Shown: positions 16,423 through 25,120 of the stretch, in pieces
Numbering within the stretch: position 1 is the stretch's first letter
Layout: every line of letters starts with the position of its first letter
Assembly (NCBI GenBank): GCA_023386155.1
Contig: JAEWKH010000023.1
Span: forward strand, 1 to 53,051
Reading direction: 5' to 3'
DNA: 53,051 bases
Source of the DNA: Pseudomonadota bacterium
GTDB taxonomy: Bacteria; Pseudomonadota; Alphaproteobacteria; Rhizobiales; Beijerinckiaceae
Made by a program: the position numbers and the translations under genes
The notes under the pieces: generated by a model
The model's input: the letters and a program-made list of their open reading frames with translations, nothing else
The model's database searches: none
Told to the model about the DNA's origin: nothing

Positions 16423-16552
16423 GCTTAAACTCCTCACGCTCCGGCTTCCGGGTCGCTGCACCACCCGACACGCACCTCCTCTCCCAGGAGTGAAGCGTTT
16501 TCGCTAAAACCGGGATCTGCTTTCCCGCACGGTTCGTGAACGACCGGATATC

Positions 16553-17605
16553 TCAGATCACGAAGGACAGGACGGCCCGGGTTCCCGGGTGGTTCTGATC
16601 GAACTCGATGGTGGATTGCAGATTGGTCGCCATGGCTTTCACGATCTTCGTGCCAAGGCCGCTCCCCTGGATCAGACCAGTGCCTCTCCAGCCGATCCCG
16701 TCATCCTCGACTACGAGCGCCGCATGCCCGTCGGCAGAGGACAAGGCGACCCGGATCTCTCCGGTCATGCCGGCCGGATAGGCATATTTGAACGCGTTTG
16801 TAACAAGCTCCGTGACGATCACGCCGATGGAGACTGCTTTGTCGGTCGGCACGGAGGTCGGTTCCGCCATCAGGGTGATCGCGTGCTCGCGCCCGGCCGC
16901 GCGCATTGCGCCTTCGAGCTCCTCGACGAGGCCCTGCAGATATGTGTCCATCTCGACGAAACGCACGTCGTTCGAGGTGTAAAGGCGCCGGTGGATCTGT
17001 GAGATGGCCGTGATGCGGCTCTGCGTCTCCGTCAGGGTGTCCCTCGCGACGGTGTCACTGCCGAGGGCCCTCTGCTGCATGGCAACGAGGGACGCAACCA
17101 GCTGCAAGCTGTTGGCGACGCGATGATTGACCTCCCGGAGCAGCATCTCGGCTCGCTCCCGGGCCTCGCGCATTTCCTTCTCCGCCGCCTCCTTCTCATG
17201 ACGGAGTCTCTCGGCCGCAAGCGCTTGCTCGGCAGCCGTCCGGAGGAGATCGAGGAAGACTCCGCCGACATCCTTGATGACGTAATCGACCGCCCCCGCC
17301 TTGAGGGCCGCGACCGCAATCCTCCCCTCGTCGGCTCCGGTCACGTAAATGACGGGAGGCGGGTTCGACAGCCTCTGGATTTCGGCCAGGACCTCGAGAC
17401 CCTCCTTGCCAGGCATGAAGTGATCGAGCGCGATCACGTCGAAAGGCTCGGCGGCGAGCTGCTCCAGTCCTTCATCGCCGCTGAGGGCATGCCTGACCTG
17501 GAAGCCATGGCGCGACAGGGTGCGCTCGACGAGGCGGCCCAAGCCTTGATCGTCATCGATATACAGAAGCCGGATGGGTTGGGTTTCGGCGGCGCCTTCG
17601 CTCAT
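16553..17605 (-). CDS. Response regulator receiver fused to HisKA_2-type sensor histidine kinase
   Basis: A 350-residue cytoplasmic signalling protein. Residues 10-125 are a receiver domain with IDDD acidic pocket, phospho-acceptor Asp61 (ALDHFMPG) and late Lys111. A coiled coil (residues 125-158) leads to a HisKA_2 dimerisation domain with phospho-His161 in REVNHRVANSLQLVASL. An HATPase domain follows (N-box ELVTNAFKYAYP, G-box VVEDDGIGW). Lacking any input domain except the receiver, it should be driven by an upstream kinase, most simply the PAS kinase of the same operon. The ATG overlaps the preceding regulator stop by four bases. Confidence 0.92.
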   Translation of the reverse strand: MSEGAAETQPIRLLYIDDDQGLGRLVERTLSRHGFQVRHALSGDEGLEQLAAEPFDVIALDHFMPGKEGLEVLAEIQRLSNPPPVIYVTGADEGRIAVAALKAGAVDYVIKDVGGVFLDLLRTAAEQALAAERLRHEKEAAEKEMREARERAEMLLREVNHRVANSLQLVASLVAMQQRALGSDTVARDTLTETQSRITAISQIHRRLYTSNDVRFVEMDTYLQGLVEELEGAMRAAGREHAITLMAEPTSVPTDKAVSIGVIVTELVTNAFKYAYPAGMTGEIRVALSSADGHAALVVEDDGIGWRGTGLIQGSGLGTKIVKAMATNLQSTIEFDQNHPGTRAVLSFVI

Positions 17606-18033
17606 TGGGTCTCGGGAACCTGAATGACCGATAGGAAGAGTCCAAGCTGCCGGATGGCCTGGGAGAAGGACTCATACTCCACCGGCTTGGTGATATAGAC
17701 ATTCGCGCCGAGGTCGTAGCAGCGCTCCACTTCCCGCTGATCGTCCGTGGTCGTGAGCACCACCACGGGAGCGCGCCTCAACTTCTCGTCGCCTTTCAGC
17801 CTGACGAGAATGTCGACCCCGTTCATGTCCGGCAGATTGAGATCGAGCAGGACCAGGAAGGGCCCCGCATTGCGCACCTCTTCGCTGAACATGTGCTCCA
17901 GGGCAGCCGTCCCGCTGGCGAAGGTGCGAATCTCATTGCAGACACCCGCCCGACGGATGTTCTTTTCGATCAGTCGGGCATGTCCCTCATCGTCCTCGAC
18001 CATGATGATGGTGACGGGCTGTTGTTGGGGCAT
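17602..18033 (-). CDS. Single-domain response regulator (Rcp1/CheY-like)
   Basis: A 143-residue stand-alone receiver with no output domain. The acidic pocket is VEDDEGHARL (residues 12-21), the phospho-acceptor is Asp64 (LLDLNLPDM), and the conserved VLTTTDD and YITKPV segments follow. It resembles the Rcp1 group encoded next to phytochrome-like kinases. The start shares one base with the kinase stop (TGATG), and its end overlaps the next kinase, so the three proteins are translated together. It likely shuttles phosphate between the two kinases; partner specificity is inferred from gene order. Confidence 0.92.
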   Translation of the reverse strand: MPQQQPVTIIMVEDDEGHARLIEKNIRRAGVCNEIRTFASGTAALEHMFSEEVRNAGPFLVLLDLNLPDMNGVDILVRLKGDEKLRRAPVVVLTTTDDQREVERCYDLGANVYITKPVEYESFSQAIRQLGLFLSVIQVPETQ

Positions 18034-20153
18034 CAGGCGGCTTCCGAACTCAGACTGATATATCTTGGCAGAACGACGGTGAAGGTCGAGCCTTCGCCCA
18101 GCCGTGACGATACGGAGATCGTCCCGCCGAGCCTTCGCACGAGAGCCCGCACATGCGCAAGCCCGATCCCCTCGCCCTGCTGGTCCTGGACCCCGGAGCG
18201 TCGGAACAGGTCGAAAATCCTCTCGAAATCCTTCGGGTCGATCCCGCGTCCGTTATCCTCGACCTCATAGAGGACATTGAGCCCAAGATCGCGCCCTCGC
18301 ACCACGATGCGGCCTGGGCGAGACGGGTGAAGGTACTTCACGGCATTGTCGACAAGGTTTCCGAAGATCTGCTCGACCGCAAGGCGGTCGCTCGTCAAAT
18401 CGGGTGCTCCCTCGATCACCAGTTCAGCGCCTTGCTCATGCAATTGATGTGCGACGCTGCGGCGTTGGGATTCCAGCAATTGGGCCATATCGATAGGCTC
18501 CGGAGCCAGAACCCGCCTGCCCTCACGGGACAGTTTCAGAATCGCCCCGATCAGCTTGTCCATCTTGACGGTCGAGGACCGGATGAAGCCGATGGCCTCC
18601 GGCAGATCGGCCTCGATGGCCGCGCGTGTTTCCGGCGAGATCAGGTTCGGAGCGGTCGCCTGAACCTTCCGGTAGAACCGCTCGATCTCGGTCTGGGCCC
18701 CTTCGAGCTCGCTCGTGAAGCCCATGACATTCACGAGGGGTGCCCGCAGATCGTGGCTCACGATATAGGCAAAGCGCTGGATCTCCTCATTTGCGGCATC
18801 GAGTTCCGCCACCCGCTCCGCCAGGATCGAGGCAAGCCTGCGGGTCTCCTCTTCGGTGCGCAGCGCACGCTCGCGGCTTTCCCGGAGCGCATCCTGGACC
18901 TGCTTGAGATCGTGGATGTCGGTGCAGGTTCCGAACCAGCGCTTGATCCGCCCCTCCTCGTCCCGGACCGGCTGCGCCCGCCCAAGGACCCACCGGTACT
19001 CGCCGGAGCGATGCCGCAAGCGGTATTCGATGTGGTACGGCTCGCCCGTTTCGAGGCAGCGGCGCCACGTGCTCCAGGCACGGTCCTGGTCGTCCGGATG
19101 GAACATGCCATTCCAGGCCTTGCCATCGGTCGAGCCTTCCGGAACCCCCGTAAACTGATACCAACGCTGATTGTAGTAATCGTGGTAGCCGTCCGGCTGG
19201 GTCGCCCAGATCATCTGGTCGATTGAGTTGGCGATGGCGCGGAACCGTTCCTCGCTTTCACGCAGAGCCTCCTCGGTGCGCTTCTGCTCGGTAACATCGT
19301 GCCCCTGCACGAAGATGCCGGATACCTGGCCGTCGGGATCGAAGATGGGTTGGTAGACGAAGTCGAGATAATGCTCGTCGCGGCCATCTCCGGAATTCTG
19401 TTCCAGGAGAACGCGAATGCTTCGGCCCACGAAAGGTTGGCCGCTGCGATAGACCCGGTCGAGCAGATCGATGAACCCCTGGCCGACCACCTCGGGCAAA
19501 GCGTCCCGGACAGTCTTTCCGACGATGTTTTCACGCCCGATCAACTGGAGATAGGCCGTATTGGCCATGGTGAAGACATGCTCCGGCCCACTCACGGCCG
19601 CCATGAAGCCAGGTGCCTGCTGAAACAACCCCCGCAGGTGCTGCTGCTCCTTGCTCAGCGCCTGATTGGCCTCCTGGACGAGCTGCGCGCGGCGGAACAT
19701 ATCCGTCTCGATCAGGGCCGACCGACCTGACGAAAGGACTGCGCTCTTCGCCAGGTTCCGCAACCGATGCAGCTCCGTCACGTCCACCGTATGCTGGAGA
19801 ATGAAGGTCATTTCCCCACTATGATTGAAAAGCGGCGTGTGGGTCGCACTCCAGTAGCGTTCCTCGAACCCCTGGCCATTGGGCAGCGGAATGGCATATT
19901 CGATCAGGGGAAGATAATCCGCGACCTTCTCCCGGACGACCTTCTCGAGAGACCCTCGGAGCTGCCGGTAGCTCGCGGAATCCGGATCGCTCGGAAAGGC
20001 CTCGAACAGGTTGCGTCCAAGCAGATCCTCCCGCCCGCGCATGGTGACCTGGAGATAGGCGTCGTTCATCCCGGCAATATTGAATGAAAGGTCCAGCAGC
20101 ACGTAAGGGTTGGGGGACGCGCTGAACAAAGCCTCGAAGTTGATCGTCTTCAA
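18033..20153 (-). CDS. Multi-PAS sensor histidine kinase
   Basis: A 706-residue kinase with no membrane segments. Three PAS modules are visible: residues 8-125 (ASPNPYVLLD), about 170-290 and about 295-420 (the last with a PAC tail WFGTCTDIHDLKQ). A short coiled coil leads to HisKA with phospho-His near residue 466 (YIVSHDLRAPLVN), then HATPase with DNAVKYL and GIGLAHVRALV. The C-terminal kinase half resembles those of phytochrome-type kinases, but no GAF/PHY chromophore domain is present. PAS ligands such as flavin or haem cannot be assigned. It heads the signalling operon. Confidence 0.93.
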   Translation of the reverse strand: MKTINFEALFSASPNPYVLLDLSFNIAGMNDAYLQVTMRGREDLLGRNLFEAFPSDPDSASYRQLRGSLEKVVREKVADYLPLIEYAIPLPNGQGFEERYWSATHTPLFNHSGEMTFILQHTVDVTELHRLRNLAKSAVLSSGRSALIETDMFRRAQLVQEANQALSKEQQHLRGLFQQAPGFMAAVSGPEHVFTMANTAYLQLIGRENIVGKTVRDALPEVVGQGFIDLLDRVYRSGQPFVGRSIRVLLEQNSGDGRDEHYLDFVYQPIFDPDGQVSGIFVQGHDVTEQKRTEEALRESEERFRAIANSIDQMIWATQPDGYHDYYNQRWYQFTGVPEGSTDGKAWNGMFHPDDQDRAWSTWRRCLETGEPYHIEYRLRHRSGEYRWVLGRAQPVRDEEGRIKRWFGTCTDIHDLKQVQDALRESRERALRTEEETRRLASILAERVAELDAANEEIQRFAYIVSHDLRAPLVNVMGFTSELEGAQTEIERFYRKVQATAPNLISPETRAAIEADLPEAIGFIRSSTVKMDKLIGAILKLSREGRRVLAPEPIDMAQLLESQRRSVAHQLHEQGAELVIEGAPDLTSDRLAVEQIFGNLVDNAVKYLHPSRPGRIVVRGRDLGLNVLYEVEDNGRGIDPKDFERIFDLFRRSGVQDQQGEGIGLAHVRALVRRLGGTISVSSRLGEGSTFTVVLPRYISLSSEAA

Positions 20154-20330
20154 TCGCTACGCTGGACAGCCGCCAGCCCCCCGTTAATAACCTGACAGAT
20201 CCCATCCGTATTTAGGCAGCTCTTGGCCAAGTACCATAGGGCCAAAGTCATTCGCCCTGTCACTGTGACGGATGCGACACTCGAAGGCCGCAGGGCTCGC
20301 GCCAGGGAAAGGCGGGAGCCGAGCCCCGGC

Positions 20331-21503
20331 TCAGCCCTCGTAATTGATTCGTATCCGCGCAGCCGCTTGCCGCGCCCGCTCCCGGGCCTCCTCCACCGTA
20401 GCGCCGGAGGCCAGCGCGACGCCCATGCGACGATGCTTGCGGGTCGTGGGCTTGCCGAAGATGCGCACCTCGACGTCCGGACCCGCCGAGCCCAAGGCGA
20501 GGGCCTCCTTCAGACCTTCGATCGTGAAGCGTTCGGCCTCCCGGTCGGCCAGGATCACGGCGGAGGCAGTGGGCCCATGCAGCCGGACCTGGGGAACCGG
20601 CAGGCCAAGGACGGCCCGGGCATGAAGATCGAACTCCGACAGGTTCTGGGACAGGAGCGTCACGAGACCCGTGTCGTGAGGGCGCGGCGAGAGTTCGGAG
20701 AAGATCACCTCGTCCCGCGTCACGAAGAACTCGACCCCGAAAATTCCGTAACCACCAAGATTGTCGACCACCTTCCGGGCCATCGCCTTTGCGTCGTCGA
20801 GCAGCTTCTCGGTCATGGGTGTCGGCTGCCAGGACTCCTGATAGTCACCCCGCTCCTGCCGGTGCCCGATGGGCTCGCAGAAGGACACGCCCTCGCGGGA
20901 GCGGATGGTCAGCAGGGTGATCTCGTACTCGAAGGCCACGAACTCCTCGACGATGACCTTCTTCCGATCCCCACGCATATTCGCCACGGCATCGTTCCAG
21001 GCCTGCTCCAGCTGGCCGGCCGTCCTCACCGTGCTCTGCCCCTTCCCGGACGAGGACATGACCGGCTTGATCACGCAGGGCAGTCCCGTGTGCTCGGCGC
21101 CCTCCCTCACCTCCTCCAGGCTTTCCGCATAGCGGTACCTGGACGTGCGCAGGCCGAGTTCGGTGGCGGCAAGCTCTCGGATCCGGTCCCGGTTCATGGT
21201 CAGCGACGCGGCCCTGGCGGACGGAACGACCGTGAATCCGCGGTCCTCGAAATCCTGTAGCACCTCCGTGCGGATCGCTTCGATCTCGGGAACGATGAAA
21301 TCGGGACGATGCTTCTCGATCGCCTTCCTGAGGGCATCCGCATCGAGCATGGAAAAGACCTCGGCCTCATCCGCAACCTGCATGGCAGGAGCGTTCGGAT
21401 AGCTGTCGCAAGCCACCACATGGCAGCCATAGCGCTTGGTCGAGATCACGAACTCCTTCCCGAGCTCACCCGACCCGAGGAGGAGAATCTTGGCTGTAAA
21501 CAC
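20331..21503 (-). CDS. purT: Formate-dependent phosphoribosylglycinamide formyltransferase (GAR transformylase 2)
   Basis: Uses formate and ATP to formylate GAR in de novo purine synthesis, an alternative to folate-dependent PurN. The 390-residue protein starts at a GTG (MFTAKILLLGSGELGKEF), with the N-terminal nucleotide-like loop GSGELG. The ATP-grasp core contains KPVMSSSGKGQS, EFVAFEYEITLLT and GVEFFVTRDEVIFSELSPRPHDTG. Its purine link fits the salvage genes farther right, but they are over 6 kb away and not co-transcribed. An AGGAG-like stretch is not obvious at the GTG. Formate dependence may suit a methylotrophic lineage. Confidence 0.96.
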   Translation of the reverse strand: MFTAKILLLGSGELGKEFVISTKRYGCHVVACDSYPNAPAMQVADEAEVFSMLDADALRKAIEKHRPDFIVPEIEAIRTEVLQDFEDRGFTVVPSARAASLTMNRDRIRELAATELGLRTSRYRYAESLEEVREGAEHTGLPCVIKPVMSSSGKGQSTVRTAGQLEQAWNDAVANMRGDRKKVIVEEFVAFEYEITLLTIRSREGVSFCEPIGHRQERGDYQESWQPTPMTEKLLDDAKAMARKVVDNLGGYGIFGVEFFVTRDEVIFSELSPRPHDTGLVTLLSQNLSEFDLHARAVLGLPVPQVRLHGPTASAVILADREAERFTIEGLKEALALGSAGPDVEVRIFGKPTTRKHRRMGVALASGATVEEARERARQAAARIRINYEG

Positions 21504-21884
21504 GGGGAGACCTTTCGTTCAGGACCTGGGCGGGGCGCCCGGACGGCGCCCCTCACAACAAGTCCCCCTTAACATGGGAGAATCTGCGCATGGAACCACC
21601 AATGGTCGATACGGATCGCCGGGCCGAGCCCCGATCGGCCGGCCATTGCCGGCTGGTCTCATCCACACAGGATAATGGCGGATCTGGTTCATCCTGCCGG
21701 CGTGCCAAAAACACGCTGTCTTCGGCATTTTCACGGTCCGCGATGGATCAAGTTTCCCCCGGCAGCGTTCAACCCGTTGGCAGTGTTTCCGCCCCGTTTG
21801 CGCTGAATGCAGCCCTGCCGTCTCAATCGCGCACTACGCAATCGCAGGTTCAATGGGTTAAGGGGTCTGCCCAGGAGAAGCCCA
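21504..21884. other. 381-base divergent intergenic region purT / small unknown gene
   Basis: No supported gene. An open frame from ATG 21590 begins with a DRRAEPR stretch reminiscent of PilZ N-termini, but it then loses family character and runs into the next gene. The stretch should contain promoters for purT and the plus-strand genes. Confidence 0.4.
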
Positions 21885-22190
21885 ATGCTAACCAAGAATA
21901 GACCGTCCGATAGCCGAAGCCGCCGCGTGACCCGGGTCGAGCCCCCTGTCCTCGAGGAGGCGATCGTCGCGGCGCAGGGGCTGACGGATGACATCGAAAG
22001 TCAGATCGAAATCGCCGCGCAGCTCATGGGAATGCCGGAAGAGGACGTGCGTCCGGCCGTCCTGAAGGCCTCGGTGCCGGTTCGCCGCCCGATGCAGCTG
22101 TCCGGGCGCATCTCCCTGCATGAGCGAAACGAGGGGCCAAAGGTCGTGGTGGTCGAGCGCAAGCGCCCGCGCCTCGTCATGCCGAGATAA
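21885..22190 (+). CDS. Small hypothetical protein (101 aa)
   Basis: Not recognised. The ATG at 21885 has a good ribosome-binding site (AGGAG, seven bases upstream), which decides for a real gene. The protein is charged and Arg-rich at both ends, with a central acidic helix (LEEAIVAAQGLTDDIESQIEIAAQLMGMPEEDV) and a basic C-terminal tail (VVVVERKRPRLVMPR). No signal peptide or membrane segment is present. It is followed after 90 bases by a DMT transporter on the same strand. Confidence 0.65.
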   Translation: MLTKNRPSDSRSRRVTRVEPPVLEEAIVAAQGLTDDIESQIEIAAQLMGMPEEDVRPAVLKASVPVRRPMQLSGRISLHERNEGPKVVVVERKRPRLVMPR

Positions 22191-22280
22191 TTCTCTTATC
22201 ATCCCGTCTCGCCTGGGCGGGCCGGTCGTAACGGCCAGACCCTTCGCCTCCCATTACCGCCCCTGCGGGATCGTCTGGAT

Positions 22281-23192
22281 ATGGTCAAAGGTATTCTTCT
22301 TGCCTTTCTTGCCTTTGCCGTCTTCGCCTGGGGCGATGCAGTGGTCAAGGAGATCGGGCACGGCCTTGACCCGTTCGAGGTGACCTTCTTCGGCTATCTC
22401 ATCCCCTTTCTCCTCTCGCCCGTGTTCATGAAGCCCGGCGACAGGCTCGTGGACCTGGTGCGCTGGAACCGGCCATGGCTCATGGGACTCCGGGTTTTCC
22501 TGATCGCCATCACGACGCCGCTCAGCGTCATGGCCTTCCGGAGCCTTCCCTTTGCGGAAGCCTTCGCTCTTCTCTTCCTCATGCCCAGCCTCGTCACGGT
22601 GCTCTCCATTTTCGTGCTGAAGGAGCATGTCCGATGGCGCCGTGGCCTTGCCGTCTGCGCGGCCTTCCTCGGCGTGCTGATCATCGTGCGGCCCGGTTTC
22701 AAGGAATTCCTGCCGGGTCATCTGGCGGCATTCGCTGCGGCCTTTTGTGCGGCAGGCGGCGTGATCACGGGCAGGATGATCGGCCACACGGAAAAGCGCT
22801 TCACCCTGATCGGAACCGTCTTTCTGGCGACGACCGCGATAGCGGGAAGCCTGATGATCCCGGGCTTCGCCTGGCCGACGATGCAGCAATGGGTTCTGCT
22901 GCTCGCTTTCGCCGCAACGGCCTTCGTCGCGCAAGCCCTGTTCATTATCGCGACCATGTACGCGCCGGCCGACCGCCTCGGCGCGGCGCAGTACAGCCAG
23001 ATCCTCTGGGCACTGGCCATCGGCGCGCTCTTCTTCGACGAATGGCCCGACATATGTGCTCTGGTCGGCATCTTCATCGTCGTTGCCGCCGGCCTGTTCA
23101 TCTTCGCGCGGGAGCAGACCCTCAAGCGGGGGCAGCATCAGGGTGCGACCCTTGTCGAGCCAGATGAGGCAGGCGCTCCCATATCCCGTTGA
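22281..23192 (+). CDS. DMT-superfamily transporter (EamA family)
   Basis: A 303-residue inner-membrane protein made of two EamA repeats of five helices each, the drug/metabolite transporter fold (compare RhaT and YdcZ relatives). The first repeat starts MVKGILLAFLAFAVFAWGDAVVK. Conserved small-residue helices (FAEAFALLFLMPSLVTVLSIF) and the second-repeat YAPADRLGAAQYSQILWALAIGALFF match the family. Such proteins export or import amino acids, nucleotides or metabolites; the substrate cannot be read. It ends 114 bases before the polyketide synthase start on the same strand, so read-through into that operon is possible. Confidence 0.88.
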   Translation: MVKGILLAFLAFAVFAWGDAVVKEIGHGLDPFEVTFFGYLIPFLLSPVFMKPGDRLVDLVRWNRPWLMGLRVFLIAITTPLSVMAFRSLPFAEAFALLFLMPSLVTVLSIFVLKEHVRWRRGLAVCAAFLGVLIIVRPGFKEFLPGHLAAFAAAFCAAGGVITGRMIGHTEKRFTLIGTVFLATTAIAGSLMIPGFAWPTMQQWVLLLAFAATAFVAQALFIIATMYAPADRLGAAQYSQILWALAIGALFFDEWPDICALVGIFIVVAAGLFIFAREQTLKRGQHQGATLVEPDEAGAPISR

Positions 23193-23306
23193 ACGGCCGG
23201 GGTGCGACTTCTGCGCCTGCCTTCGTTTTCTCACTCACCGGCCGCCCTATCTCCGCCTCCATGGGCTCTGAATGCCGGAATTCGGGTCAGGGCCAAGGTT
23301 GACGGG

Positions 23307-24398
23307 ATGGTTCCCTTGGCAGGCGCTTATATCAACCGTATCGGCACGGCCGTGCCGCAGCACGATGTCCATCAGACCTTTATCGGCTTCGTCGATCAGT
23401 TTCTCCCGGAGCGGAAGGACAAGCTGATTTTCAGGCGGATGGTCCAACGGTCGGGCATCGAGCACCGCTACTCGACCCTCACCCCGAGCGAGAATCTTGA
23501 GTCGGCGGCCGACCGGGAAGGCTTCTTCCGACCGGGGCAGTTCGCCGGGACGGGGGCTCGCATGCGGCGCTTCGAGACCCATGCCGTCAATCTTGCCCAG
23601 CAGGCCATCGAGGCTCTCGACCTGAACGAGGATCTCCCGTCCATCACCCATCTGGTCGTGGCTTCCTGCACCGGCTTCACGGCCCCGGGACTCGATCAGC
23701 ACATCATGGAGCGGGTGGGGCTCGATCCCTCCATCGAGCGCACCCTGGTGGGATTCATGGGCTGCGCGGCCGCCGTCAATGCCTTGAAGCTTGCCCATCA
23801 CATCGTCCGGTCCGAGCCGACCGCCAGGGTTCTGGTGGTTAATCTCGAACTCTGCACACTCCACCTCCAGGAAACCTCGGACCTCGAGGTCATCCTCAGC
23901 GCCCTGCTCTTCGGCGACGGATGCGCGGCAAGCCTCGTCTCATCGGAGCCGCAAGGCATCGCGCTCCAGGATTTCCGGGTCGCGACGATTCCCGATACCC
24001 GCGATCTCATCACCTGGCGGATCGGCGACGCGGGATTCGAGATGAGCCTGTCCGGAGAGGTTCCCCAGCAGATCGCGAAAGCCCTCCGCCATGAAGCCAC
24101 CCGCAACGATGACAATGGGATCCTGCGTGGGCGACACAAGGACGATTTCGACCTTTGGGCGGTCCATGCCGGAGGGAAGACGATTCTCGATGCGGTCGAA
24201 CAGGGCCTCGATCTCGGGCCGGACGCGTTGCGCTGGTCGCGCGGCGTACTGCGGGATTTCGGCAATATGTCGTCCGCCACGTTGATGTTCGTTCTCGGCC
24301 GGATCATGCAGGATGCCCCTCCGAGCTCGAATGGTTTCGGCATGGCTTTCGGTCCCGGACTGGTGGCCGAAACCTTCCGCTTCACCCTTGCCGGATAG
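23307..24398 (+). CDS. Type III polyketide synthase (chalcone/stilbene synthase family)
   Basis: A homodimeric ketosynthase that extends an acyl-CoA starter with malonyl-CoA and cyclises the chain to a resorcinol, pyrone or related ring. From ATG 23307 the protein has 363 residues. The full Cys-His-Asn triad is visible: Cys121 in VVASCTGFTAPGLD, His287 in WAVHAGG and Asn320 in FGNMSSATL. The family's C-terminal GFGPG loop appears as MAFGPG. An upstream in-frame start would add 35 residues unlike the family. It leads a four-gene cluster with two methyltransferases and a flavoprotein. Starter and product are not predictable from the sequence alone; a long-chain alkylresorcinol or alkylpyrone is the first guess. 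Confidence 0.93.
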   Translation: MVPLAGAYINRIGTAVPQHDVHQTFIGFVDQFLPERKDKLIFRRMVQRSGIEHRYSTLTPSENLESAADREGFFRPGQFAGTGARMRRFETHAVNLAQQAIEALDLNEDLPSITHLVVASCTGFTAPGLDQHIMERVGLDPSIERTLVGFMGCAAAVNALKLAHHIVRSEPTARVLVVNLELCTLHLQETSDLEVILSALLFGDGCAASLVSSEPQGIALQDFRVATIPDTRDLITWRIGDAGFEMSLSGEVPQQIAKALRHEATRNDDNGILRGRHKDDFDLWAVHAGGKTILDAVEQGLDLGPDALRWSRGVLRDFGNMSSATLMFVLGRIMQDAPPSSNGFGMAFGPGLVAETFRFTLAG

Positions 24399-24406
24399 AA
24401 CCTGCC

Positions 24407-25120
24407 ATGGGCCGGAGCTTCGCCGAGCGCAGTCCCGAGACGGAATGGATGGATACCGAGTCCGTCAGCCTCGACGATTACCGTGCCTGCCTGAAGGACC
24501 TGGCCACGGTCAATGTCGTGACCATGACCCATGGGCCGATCCTGAAATGGCTCGACCAGGCCACGCGTCACCTTAATTCCGACGAGCGCGTGACGATCCT
24601 CGACGTCGGATATGGCTATGGCGACCTGCTGCGAAGGATCCATGCCTGGGGCCGCCGCCGGAAGCGGCCGGTCGACTTGATCGGGGTCGATCTGAACCCG
24701 ATGAGCGAGCCGATTGCCCGTGCCGCAACGCCCGTCGGGATTTCGATCGACTACCGGACCGGCAATGTTTTCGATTTCCGGCCCGAGTCCCCTATCGACT
24801 TCATCCTCTGCTCGCAGACGACCCATCATATGACGAACGAAGAACTTGCATTCTTCGTCCGCTGGATGGAGCGGACCGCCGCGCGCGGCTGGTTCATCGC
24901 CGATCTCTACCGCCATCCGGTCCCGTTCCATTTCTTCCGCGCCCTGTCCTGGCTGGCGGGGTGGCACCGGTTTGTCCGGCATGATGGCCCGATCTCGATC
25001 GCCCGCAGCTTCCGGCGGAAGGATTGGGAAACGATCCTGGCCGCAGCCGGCCTCGAACCAGGAACGGCCCGGATTCGCTGGTATCCGTCGTTCCGTCTCT
25101 GCGTGAGCCGGCTGAAATGA
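24407..25120 (+). CDS. SAM-dependent class I methyltransferase (polyketide cluster)
   Basis: A 237-residue class I methyltransferase. The SAM-binding motif I is ILDVGYGYGDLLRRI (near residue 65), and the acidic ribose-binding residue comes with LIGVDLNPMSEP. A post-motif segment DFILCSQTTHHMTNEE and YRHPVPFHFFRALSWL follow. The start is eight bases after the polyketide synthase stop, and its own stop overlaps the flavoprotein ATG (ATGA). It likely O- or C-methylates the polyketide phenol, a role analogous to SrsB in the Streptomyces griseus srsABC phenolic-lipid operon; homology to SrsB itself was not tested. Confidence 0.88.
   Translation: MGRSFAERSPETEWMDTESVSLDDYRACLKDLATVNVVTMTHGPILKWLDQATRHLNSDERVTILDVGYGYGDLLRRIHAWGRRRKRPVDLIGVDLNPMSEPIARAATPVGISIDYRTGNVFDFRPESPIDFILCSQTTHHMTNEELAFFVRWMERTAARGWFIADLYRHPVPFHFFRALSWLAGWHRFVRHDGPISIARSFRRKDWETILAAAGLEPGTARIRWYPSFRLCVSRLK

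Noticed and set aside
21590..21901. 103-codon open frame with a PilZ-like DRRAEPR start
   Set aside because: Too short for PilZ, no barrel pattern after the opening and it overlaps a better-supported gene with its own ribosome-binding site.
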